A stretch of 64,000 nucleotides of DNA from Pseudomonas japonica (GTDB lineage: Bacteria; Pseudomonadota; Gammaproteobacteria; Pseudomonadales; Pseudomonadaceae). Every line of letters begins with the position of its first letter. Within the stretch, counting starts at the first letter, position 1. The DNA lies in the NCBI RefSeq assembly GCF_900188455.1, contig NZ_FZOL01000008.1, positions 178,753 through 242,752 of the forward strand. The letters are read 5' to 3'. Made by a program: the position numbers and the translations under genes. The notes beneath the pieces were generated by a model. The model had not been told where the DNA came from and did not search any database. It saw only the letters and a program-made list of their open reading frames with translations. This document shows, one piece after another, positions 16,942 through 26,500 of this stretch.

Positions 16942-17892
16942 TCAGCCGAACTGCTCCCGATACTCGCCAGGCGTCACCCCCAACCGCTCGCTGAACACCT
17001 GGCGCATATACCGCACACTGCCAAAGCCACTGCGATATGCCACGGTCTTCAACGGCAGATCACCACTTTCCAGCAGCTCCCGCGCCCGATCGATCCGCGC
17101 GTTCTGCAGAAAGACCATGGGCGTCATGTTCACCTCACGCTGGAACACCCGGGAAAAATGCCGCGGGCTCATCGCCGCCAGGGCCGCCATGCGCTGGATG
17201 CCGAACGGCTCTTCCAGATGCTCCAGGACATGCTGCTGGACCCGGGTGATCGGCGTCTCCTCCTTGGCCACCGCGCCCACCAGCGGGCTGAAACGCGCCT
17301 GCCCGCCCTGGCGTTTCATCACCACCAGCAGCACCTTGGCCACATCCTGGGCAAGCTTCTTGCCGTGGTCCTCGGCCACCACCCCAAGGGCCAGGTCGAT
17401 CCCCGCGGTCACCCCGCCGGAGGTGATCAACCGACGGTCGCGGACATAGATCTGGTCGGTCTCCACCTGGGTCCGCGGAAACGCCCGGGCCATGCGCTCG
17501 GTGTAGTGCCAGTGCGTGGTGACGCGATAACCGTCGAGCAGGCCGGCATGGCCGAGAATGAAGGAGCCGGTGCAGATCGACCCATAGTGCCGGGCACGGC
17601 TGGCGAGCGTCTGCAGCCACAGGTTCAACGGCGGGCAGATTTCGTTGTAGGCCCCGGGGCCGCCAGGTACCAGCAGCAGGTCCCAGCCGCCGTCGTCCGC
17701 GGCGATCGGACGGTCGGGCTGCACCGTCACGCCATTGGACGCGCGGATCGCCCCGGGCACCGCGCCAAGGGTGGTCAACTGGTAGTGGTCCTCGGCCTTG
17801 AGGTAGCGGTTGGCGATGGAGAACACCTCCAGCGGCCCCGCCATGTCCAGCAGGAGAAAGTCCGGGAACAGCACCATGGCCACGCTTTTCAT
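16942..17892 (-). CDS. GlxA-family AraC-type regulator (DJ-1/PfpI plus AraC HTH)
   Basis: This is a 316-residue regulator. The N-terminal DJ-1/PfpI-like domain (about residues 1-185) has the nucleophile-elbow motif SICTGSFILGHAGLL. The C-terminal AraC domain (about 215-316) includes MAALAAMSPRHFSRVFQREV and YRSGFGSVRYMRQVFSERLG. It belongs with the GlxA/ArgR/GbdR/CdhR group, which controls use of amino acids, betaines and carnitine in Pseudomonas; the effector of this member is not recognisable. It is divergent from the pirin gene with 207 bp between. That gap contains an inverted repeat with GTCGCAC half-sites resembling the TGTCGC sites known for this group. Confidence 0.93.
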   Translation of the reverse strand: MKSVAMVLFPDFLLLDMAGPLEVFSIANRYLKAEDHYQLTTLGAVPGAIRASNGVTVQPDRPIAADDGGWDLLLVPGGPGAYNEICPPLNLWLQTLASRARHYGSICTGSFILGHAGLLDGYRVTTHWHYTERMARAFPRTQVETDQIYVRDRRLITSGGVTAGIDLALGVVAEDHGKKLAQDVAKVLLVVMKRQGGQARFSPLVGAVAKEETPITRVQQHVLEHLEEPFGIQRMAALAAMSPRHFSRVFQREVNMTPMVFLQNARIDRARELLESGDLPLKTVAYRSGFGSVRYMRQVFSERLGVTPGEYREQFG

Positions 17893-17923
17893 CGAAGGGG
17901 GTCACCGCAGGTCTAGAGAAGGA

Positions 17924-17949
17924 GTGCGACGCAGTATGACTTGTCGCAC
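17924..17949. promoter_or_regulatory. Inverted repeat GTGCGAC-N12-GTCGCAC
   Basis: Two perfect 7-bp arms (17924-17930 and 17943-17949) lie in the divergent gap between the GlxA-type regulator and pirin, nearer the regulator. TGTCGC half-sites are known for ArgR/GbdR/CdhR-type regulators, so autoregulation or control of pirin is plausible. Confidence 0.45.
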
Positions 17950-18099
17950 CGTGGCATCGGAACGCTCTGACGAATTGTCCACCCATACAGGACAGTAATT
18001 CCATTTACGCCTACTTATTGCGCCAACGGGTAACCAGTAATCTAGCCCCATCACCTCGACGGTTGCCTTCCGCAACCCGACCAGACAAGGAGATTCACC

Positions 18100-18822
18100 A
18101 TGCTTACCCTGCGCAAAGCGTCCGATCGTGGCCTGGCCAACCATGGCTGGCTGAAGTCCTACCACACCTTTTCCTTCGCCCATTACCGCAACCCCGCCGA
18201 GCAGGGCTTTTCCGACCTGCTGGTGATCAACGACGACCGGGTCAGCGAGGGCAAGGGTTTCGGCCAGCACCCGCACCGCGACATGGAGATCTTCTCCTAC
18301 GTCCTCGAAGGCGCGCTGGAACACAAGGACACCCTCGGCACCGGTTCGGTGATCCGTCCGGGCGATGTGCAACTGATGAGTGCCGGCAGCGGCGTGGCCC
18401 ACAGCGAGTTCAACCATTCGCACGACGAGCCGGTGCATTTCCTGCAGATCTGGATCGTCCCGGCGGTCAGCGGTGCCGAGCCGCGCTACCAGCAGGCGCA
18501 CTTCAGCGCCGAGGACAAACGCGGTCGGCTGCAACTGATCATCTCGCCGGACGGCGCCGACGGTTCACTGCATATCCGCCAGGATGCGCGGGTCTACGCC
18601 GGGCTGTTCGATGGCGACGAGCGCGCCACCCTGACCCTGCCGGCAGAGCGCAACGCCTACGTGCATGTGGCCCGCGGCAGCGTGGTGCTGAATGGCCTGC
18701 AACTGCGCGAAGGCGACGGCGTGCGCCTGCGCCAGGAGCAGATCGTCGAGCTGCGCAACGGCGAGGATGCCGAAGTGCTGGTGTTCGACCTGCGTCCGCA
18801 CGAACTGCCAGGCATGGCCTGA
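18100..18822 (+). CDS. pirin family bicupin protein (YhhW-like)
   Basis: This is a 240-residue bicupin of the pirin family, similar to E. coli YhhW, which has quercetinase activity in vitro. The first cupin shows the metal-ligand pattern GFGQHPHRDMEIFSYVLEG, then HSEFNHS. The second, shorter cupin ends VLVFDLRPHELPG. It is cytoplasmic with no signal peptide. The start at 18100 is preceded by AAGGAGATT. It is divergent from the GlxA-type regulator and followed by a convergent DUF1330 gene. Its physiological substrate is unknown; stress and redox roles have been suggested for the family. Confidence 0.93.
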   Translation: MLTLRKASDRGLANHGWLKSYHTFSFAHYRNPAEQGFSDLLVINDDRVSEGKGFGQHPHRDMEIFSYVLEGALEHKDTLGTGSVIRPGDVQLMSAGSGVAHSEFNHSHDEPVHFLQIWIVPAVSGAEPRYQQAHFSAEDKRGRLQLIISPDGADGSLHIRQDARVYAGLFDGDERATLTLPAERNAYVHVARGSVVLNGLQLREGDGVRLRQEQIVELRNGEDAEVLVFDLRPHELPGMA

Positions 18823-18852
18823 TCGCCCGCGAGCCCTGCACCGTCTGTCGGT

Positions 18853-19146
18853 TCAGGGCTCGCAGCCTTCGACGATGATCACTTCCGCCTTCGCCACGCC
18901 CTGGCGAAACCCGCACGCCTCCTGGTACTGCGCCGAGCGGTAGCAGGCCACGGCCTTCTCGTACGATTCGAACTCGATGACCACGCTGCGCTGCGGCGTC
19001 GGTCGCCCCTCCATCGCCTCGCTGCGCCCGCCACGGGCCAGCAGCCTGCCACCGAACGCGGCGAACGCCGCCGGGGCGCGCTGGGTGTATTGCTGGTACT
19101 GCTGGGGGTCGCTCACATCGACATGGGCAATCCAGTACGCCTTCAT
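18853..19146 (-). CDS. DUF1330 domain-containing protein
   Basis: This 97-residue DUF1330 protein begins MKAYWIAHVDVSDPQQYQQY and contains the family motif VVIEFESYEKAVACYRSAQY. DUF1330 has a dimeric ferredoxin-like fold with no settled function; members occur near catabolic genes. Its promoter region is shared with the ribB-type gene: the 18-bp palindrome at 19178-19195 lies 32 bp upstream of this start and 29 bp upstream of ribB, so the GntR-type regulator could control both directions. Confidence 0.9.
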   Translation of the reverse strand: MKAYWIAHVDVSDPQQYQQYTQRAPAAFAAFGGRLLARGGRSEAMEGRPTPQRSVVIEFESYEKAVACYRSAQYQEACGFRQGVAKAEVIIVEGCEP

Positions 19147-19177
19147 CGGTTCGTGCTCCTCTACTGGGTCAATTCGT

Positions 19178-19195
19178 ATTATGGTATACCATAAT
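19178..19195. promoter_or_regulatory. Perfect 18-bp palindrome, candidate GntR operator
   Basis: ATTATGGTATACCATAAT is identical to its reverse complement and contains the 12-bp core found at 1351-1362. It sits midway between the divergent DUF1330 and ribB-type genes. A FadR-subfamily regulator encoded at 5560-6312 is the best local candidate to bind it. Confidence 0.72.
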
Positions 19196-19223
19196 TCTCA
19201 ACGAACCACAGTGAGCGCGCAGC

Positions 19224-20357
19224 ATGGCTTTCAACAGCATCGAAGAAATTCTCGAAGACTATCGCCAGGGCAAGATGGTCCTGCTGGTGGACGACGAAGA
19301 CCGGGAAAACGAAGGTGACCTGCTGATCGCCGCCGAGCGTTGCGACGCCGCCGCCATCAGCTTCATGGCCCGCGAGGCGCGCGGCCTGATCTGCCTGACC
19401 CTGACCGACGAACACTGCCAGCGCCTGGGCCTGGAGCAGATGGTCCCGGCCAACGGCAGTGCCTTCAGTACCGCCTTCACCGTGTCGATCGAGGCGGCGC
19501 GCGGGGTCACCACCGGCATCTCCGCCGCCGACCGTGCCTGCACCGTGGCCGCGGCGGTGGCCGCGAACGCCACGGCGGACGACCTGGTCCAGCCCGGCCA
19601 TATCTTTCCCCTGCGCGCTCGCGAAGGCGGCGTGCTGACCCGCGCCGGGCATACCGAGGCCGGCTGTGACCTGGCGCGCCTGGCCGGCTTCACCCCGGCC
19701 TCGGTGATCGTCGAGGTGCTCAACGACGACGGCACCATGGCCCGCCGCCCCGACCTGGAAGTCTTCGCCGCCCGTCACGGCATCAAGATCGGCACCATCG
19801 CCGACCTGATCCACTACCGCCTGAGCACCGAGCAGACGATCAAGCGCATCGGCGAGCGTGAGCTGCCGACGGTGCACGGCACCTTCCGCCTGGTGACCTA
19901 CGAGGACCGCATCGAGGGCGGCGTGCACATGGCCATGGTCATGGGCGATATCCGTCGCGAGCAGCCAACCCTGGTGCGGGTGCATGTGATCGACCCACTG
20001 CGCGACCTGGTCGGCGCCGACTATGCCGGACCGGCCAACTGGACGTTGTGGGCGGCACTGCAGAAAGTTGCCGCCGAAGGCGCCGGGGTGGTGATCATTC
20101 TCGCCAACCATGAATCGTCGCAAGCCCTGCTGGAGCGGGTACCACACCTGACCCAGCCGCCGCGGCCGTATCAGCGTGGGAGCACCAAGACCTATTCCGA
20201 GGTCGGGACCGGGGCGCAGATTCTGCAGGACCTGGGCGTGGGCAAGCTGTGCCATCTGGGTCCGCCTCTGAAGTATGCCGGGTTGACCGGGTATGACCTG
20301 GAGGTAGTGCAGAGCATTCCTTTTGAAGAAGGGATGCTGGGCTGCCCCCAACCTTGA
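19224..20357 (+). CDS. ribB: 3,4-dihydroxy-2-butanone-4-phosphate synthase with degenerate RibA domain
   Basis: This is a 377-residue protein. Residues about 1-205 form an intact DHBP synthase, which makes the four-carbon riboflavin precursor from ribulose 5-phosphate; the acidic loop [25 protein letters not shown] and [16 protein letters not shown] are all present. Residues about 210-377 have the GTP cyclohydrolase II fold but lack the zinc-binding cysteines: the usual HSECLTGD segment reads [13 protein letters not shown]. This half is therefore unlikely to be catalytic, as in many proteobacterial RibBA-like proteins. The gene is not among other riboflavin genes. It has an 18-bp GntR-type palindrome in its promoter, suggesting induced flavin supply for the monooxygenase cluster. 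Confidence 0.92.
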   Translation: MAFNSIEEILEDYRQGKMVLLVDDEDRENEGDLLIAAERCDAAAISFMAREARGLICLTLTDEHCQRLGLEQMVPANGSAFSTAFTVSIEAARGVTTGISAADRACTVAAAVAANATADDLVQPGHIFPLRAREGGVLTRAGHTEAGCDLARLAGFTPASVIVEVLNDDGTMARRPDLEVFAARHGIKIGTIADLIHYRLSTEQTIKRIGERELPTVHGTFRLVTYEDRIEGGVHMAMVMGDIRREQPTLVRVHVIDPLRDLVGADYAGPANWTLWAALQKVAAEGAGVVIILANHESSQALLERVPHLTQPPRPYQRGSTKTYSEVGTGAQILQDLGVGKLCHLGPPLKYAGLTGYDLEVVQSIPFEEGMLGCPQP

Positions 20358-20552
20358 GGGCTCTATCGCTATCGCGGTTGGGCCCCGCCAGACCAGGCAC
20401 TGGATAACCACCCACCTGACATTTCTGTCAGTTGTACCGCTTATCCCCACTCACTACCGTAAAGCGCATCCATCCCTTTCTTGTGGTTGTCGCGTCGGTC
20501 CGACGATGCTTTGCGCAGCCGTCCTCCGATGCTCATCCGAGGAGCTTGCGCA

Positions 20553-23500
20553 ATGGCGAACAAATGGACGGAGCTGGGTGACGTATGGTCCGGCCGTGAT
20601 CTGGCCGAGGGCGAGCGGGTTACGGTCAACGTCTTCGACCGGGCTACCCAGACCGTGCTGGAGCAGACCACCTTCGTGCCCAAGGCCGGTCGCCTGGACC
20701 AGTACACCTGGGTGATGGACCTGTGCGAGCAGGTCAATGCCCAATTGAAGCTGATTCGTGCTGGCATCAAGGTCGGCAGCAAACTGGAGATCAAGAACAG
20801 CGGCTATCTCAACAAATTCTGGGGCATCACCGACCGCGACGTGCAGGTCATCACCACGACAGCGCGCGCCAACAACTGGACCACTGACAAACGGGTCAAC
20901 ATCGATCTCACCGAGGACGTCACGGTCGGTGCCACCCTCCAGCTCAAGGTGCACAACGCGAAGGGCGTGTTGCTGGAAACCGTCAGCTTCAAGCCAACGG
21001 CCGGGCGTAACACTCCCGGGTTCTGCGGCAAGGACTTCGCGCTCGAGATCAACAGGACCAGCCACTATGTGCGCGCGGGCCACAACAGCGGACATCAGAT
21101 CAAGGCCTATGCGGAGCATCTGGCGAACTGGATCTGGATTCCGTTCAACGCCGATTTCACCGTGAGCTGGTCGGTCGACCTGTCCTCCCTGAAGGAGCTG
21201 GACGAGGTCTGGTCCGGCCGTGATCTGGCCGAGGGCGAGCGGGTCACGGTCAACGTCTTCGACCGGGCTACGCAGACCGTGCTGGAGCAGACCACCTTCG
21301 TGCCCAAGGCCGGTCGCCTGGACCAGTACACCTGGGTGATGGACCTGTGCGAGCAGGTCAATGCCCAATTGAAGCTGATTCGTGCTGGCATCAAGGTCGG
21401 CAGCAAACTGGAGATCAAGAACAGCGGCTATCTCAACAAATTCTGGAGCATCACCGACCGCGACGTGCAGGTCATCACCACGACGGCACGCGCCAACAAC
21501 TGGACCACTGACAAACGGGTCAACATCGATCTCACCGAGGACGTCACGGTCGGTGCCACCCTCCAGCTCAAGGTGCACAACGCGAAGGGCGTGTTGCTGG
21601 AAACCGTCAGCTTCAAGCCAACGGCCGGGCGTAACACTCCCGGGTTCTGTGGCAAGGACTTCGCGCTCGAGATCAACAGGACCAGCCACTATGTGCGCGC
21701 GGGCCACAACAGCGGACATCAGATCAAGGCCTATGCGGAGCATCTGGCGAACTGGATCTGGATTCCATTCAACGCCGATTTCAGGGTGAGTTGGTCGATC
21801 GACTGGTCGACCGCCGTGACAGATCACGAATACGGCTGGTCGATCGACCTGTCGAGCACCTGGACCGAGCTGGGCGACGTCCGCACGGGCCGCGATCTGA
21901 CCGCGGGTGAGCGCGTCACCGTCAATGTCTTCGACAAGGCCACGGGCACCGTACTGGAGCAGACCACCTTCGTGCCCACGGCCGGCCGCCTCAGCCAGAG
22001 CGTCTGGATGACCGACCTGTGCCGACATGTCAACGGTAACCTCAAGCTGATCCGCGCCGGCACCCACGATGCCGCCGGTAACTGGGACATCATGCTCGGC
22101 GACCGCATGAACAAATACTGGACCTGGTCCCTGAGCGAGATCGAAGTCGTTACCACGGTGGCGCATATCGACAACTGGGATAACGTCCGTCGCTCGAAGA
22201 TCGACATCACCCAGACGGTCTCCAGAGATGATGTACTGCGGGTGGAGGTGCGCAACAGGTTTCGCCGCCTGATCGAGACCATCATCTTCACCCCGAATGC
22301 GCTGCAGACGGATCCCGGAGGATGCGGCCATGATTTCGCTGAGCATATCAACAACACCAGCCATTTTGTCCGGGCGGGCGTGCAGAGCCCGGACAACCCC
22401 AGTCTGATACAGCCCGACCGGGCGCCGGGCTCGAACTTCATCTGGCTTCCTGCCAATTCCAATTACGGTGTGTCCTGGACCATCGACAAGGTGAAGGAGG
22501 CCTGCAAGATCAGCGCTGACCGCGATGCGCAGGAAGGCGAGCGCATCACCTTCTTCGCCTTCGACAATAGCGCCAACCTGTTGCTCGATCACATCGTCCT
22601 GACCGCCCGGGCCAGTGCCAACACGCTGGCCAAGGACAGATGGCCGGACGCCCTGGCCAAGCTGATCAACGCTTCGTCCGTCCATGCCTCGGCCACGGCG
22701 ACCGCGATCAGCGAGAAATACGCCAATCTACGCCTGTTCACCACCGCCCTGCACCTGGACAACTGGGTCGATGACAACAAGATCACGGCCACCGAGGTGC
22801 TGACGGCCGCCGACCGCATCGTGGTCAAGGTGGCGAGCATGACCGGGAAGAACTTCTGCGAAGCGCTGACCTTCACTCCCGATCCAGCCAGGCTGGCCGC
22901 GACCCAATGGGCCAAGGACCTGGCGACCTATATCAACGAGAACAGCCTTTACCTCAAGGCCGGAGTCAAGGACACCACGAAAAAGACCATCGTCCCGGCC
23001 GAGCACGCCAGCAACAACGTGCTCTGGCTGCCCAAGAAGTCGTTTCTGACGGTGACTTGCGAGAAAACCCAGCTAAAGGAACTGGCGCCGATCTCCCTGC
23101 AGCACGATCTGACGGTGAACGAGAAGAGCCATGTCTACGTGATGGACAACGCCAGCGACGTCATCCTGCGTGAGATCACCTTCACGCCGGTTGCTGGGCG
23201 CACTGGCCGCTTTTCGGAGGCACGGGATTTTGCCGCCGCGATCGACAAGGCGACGGAACTGGTGGTTGCCGGGGAGAAAGTCGGCGATGCCGTCCCTAAA
23301 CCAACGTCGAGCAGCTATCTGAACAAGATCTGGGGTTGTGCAAGCAATGTGCGGGCGTTCCACACCCTGCCCAGCCTGGGCAACTGGGACCAGGGGAGTG
23401 TCATCGGCGACCACAACCTGGTGGAGAACGAACGGGTGGTAGTGAACGTCAAGAGCCAGAACACCGGGCGGATCCTGGAAACGCTGTCGTTCACGCCCAA

Positions 23501-26500
23501 GGCGAACCGGTTGGCCCTGGGACTGTGGCCGAAGGACTGCGCCGAAGAGATCAACAAGACCAGCAAGTTCATCCGCGCCGGTCGGGAAAACACCGAGAAG
23601 GACTTGATCGAGCCGTTCCAGGAGGAGAACAAGAACCTCTTGTGGACGCCCAAGGGCTCGATGCTGGAAATAGAGATGCAGACGCTCGTGCCCATGAGCG
23701 AGCCGCAGCCGGGAATGAGCAGCGAGACCATGCAAGTGTTCGAGCAGTGCATGGAGTCACGCAAGCACGTCACCGTCGATGCCAGGACTGGCGAGGGGGT
23801 GTTGCGCATCCCCTTGGCGGAGTTGTTTGCCGATGACAGCCTGAAGAACCCCCTGGCGATCAATCTTTCATACGAAAAGTCCAATGGCATCCATGTCCAG
23901 GTGGGCAATTTCCTGAACCGGGTGAAGCTGGTCGCTGGCAACGACGGGACTGCGGCGCTGATCACCTTGAGGGATGGGCGGGTTGTCAGCGTCAGCCATG
24001 GAAGCGTTTCGATGAATGGCGGGGATTTCACCGTCCGGCCATTCACCGAGGAGATAGTGAGCGAACTCGGAGGCCCTCAGACCGTCAGGGCGGGCTATGT
24101 GGTCAGCTACAAGGACGGTGGCCGCGACACCTTCAGGTTCCGCATCCAGACCGCAGATGAATATCAAGTGAACTGGACCCAGTACATGCTCCCGTCCGGC
24201 CTGTGCCTTGACTTGAAATACAACTTCTTCGGGCTGGAGCAGGTCAGCAAAGGCGAGCGGGTGCTGCTGCAGGTCGATTGGCATTCATTCGAGGAGCTCA
24301 AGGGATCCGGGATGTGGCGACTGCCCAAGACCATCGTCATATTTCCGGACAGCACGACGGAAAAAAGAACCTTCACCTTCGTCAAGGCCAGTTGCAACGG
24401 ACAACAGACCAGCCTGAACGGAGACGGTTTCGCCACCTCGGGCAAGATCGCGTACCTGATCAAGCGAGACGCGGCCGGCAACCTGACCAGTTTCGAAGCC
24501 GAGCATCAGCACCCCTTCGAGAAGGTGACCGACAAGGCAATGCATCGCGAAACCCTGGAATACGCCCCTGACAACAGGGTCACTCGCCATACGCTGGCTC
24601 CGGGAGCCGGCATGGACGATCTGGTGCATGACTATGCCTATTCCGGCACCACGACCACCCTGGTCGGTTATTACAAGAGCGCAACACCCCGCACCACGTT
24701 GCTGCGCCATTACAACTTCCACAACGAGCAGAGTTGCACAGAGCGCTACGGCAGCGACGCGGTGCCGCTCTGCAAGCAGCGTATCCATAGCCTGGATACC
24801 AGGAACAAGTGGGTAGTGTCGCAAAACCGCACCTGGGAGGGCGACGTGCTGGTCGATCAGCAGACCCTGGCGCTGGACGGCATTGGCAACCCGATACGGC
24901 GCACCAACAACGATGAAATCACCCAATGGACCTACTACAACAACTACCAGCAGTTCAGGGTCACGGAAACCGAGACACATGTAGAGGACTGGAGCTTCTT
25001 CGCCTGCCTGTTCAAGGTCATCGACTATGCCAACCCTCTTGGAGCGGTATTTGCCCTTGGTAGCTACAGCGGCATGACCTGGGGGACGCGCCTGGATACC
25101 ACGGTCGAAATGCTGCCGGCCGTCAACGACTATGCGAAAAAGGCCTTCGACCTGCCGGTGGCTATCGTCCACTGTGGCAGCGACCGGCCATTTTCCGGCG
25201 ACGTGGAATCCGAACTGGTCAGCCGCAGGATCGGCGGCCAGGAAGTGCCGCAGCGCCTGACCTTCTTCGGCTATGGCAACTTCGACGGGCACATCCGGGC
25301 CAAACAGAAACTGACCATTCTCCAGCCCGACTGCAGTTCGGTGGATGTGACCACGGAGCAATTGGCCGTGGCGACCAATGCCGCGGCCCCCTTGGTCAAG
25401 AGCCTGAAAACACAGATCAGTGCGGCGAACGCCCAGGAAAAATCCGGTTACGAGGAGATGCTGAAAGACCTGAACAAGAGCGTCGAGGAACAGAGCAAGG
25501 CCAACAGCCAGGGCTTCAGGCTGAATAGCAGGAAGTCGACCGGCATGACCCTGGAAACCTACGATTACCACATCGACAAGACCAAGCCAGGCTACGGCAT
25601 GGTCGCTTGCTGCAAGAACAGTTTCGTCGATGACAAGGGTGCCAGCGACACCATCAGCACCACCATCCGCTATGCGTACAGCCTGGATCCGTCGGATAGC
25701 GACAAGCTCATCCTCGAGACCACCGTCACCGACAACGTCAGCAAGAAGGCTGTCACCACCCGCCAGACCCGCTCGCGGTTGACCGGGCGCCTGTTGGAAA
25801 GCACCGACAGCGAAGGCTGCAAGACCGTCCGCAGCTACGATCCCCTGGGCAACCTGCTCAGCGAAACCGTCAGCCTGGACACCGTGGATATGCGCAAGAC
25901 CACCTGCACCCTGGCACGCAATCTGGTCTGGCAGTACGACATGGAGGAGCGCAAGGTCTTTACCCGGGTCGAGCGCGATGCCATCGGGCGCAGGATCTCC
26001 CAGGCGGCCAAGCTGCCGGGTGGTACCAAGTACGTGGAAACCCATCGCTGGAACTACGACAACCTTGGCCGCATGGCCAGCCTGGTGGAAACCGACTACA
26101 ACGCAAGCAGTGAAAAGCTTGCCGCGCGCGAGACCCAATGGAGCTATGACGCCAGTGGCATCATCACCACGACCCTCCTGCTCAAGGACAACACGGGCAA
26201 GGAATTGAACAAGGTGATCCGCAAACGCACCCCCGGTGCCAGGGGCGAGTGCGTTACCCAGGGCAAATTCAGCATCGATCGGCAGTTCGATGCCGGCAAG
26301 AACCTGATCACAGAGCAGTATTCACTGACCGGTGGCGAGGGCTGCAAGATAGAGCGAAGCATGTCTCCCGAAGGGCTGATGCAGTCGGTGCGCTATATCA
26401 GGGTCGAGTCCGCCAACAAGGAAACCGAGCAGGACAAGCTCGACTTCACCTACGACAAATACGCCCAGTTGACCGAGGTCGCGCCCAGGACCGGAGCGGC

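Noticed and set aside
20454..22685. A 743-codon minus-strand frame opposite the RHS module array
   Set aside because: Its apparent internal repeats are only the mirror of the plus-strand duplication, and there is no start context or domain.
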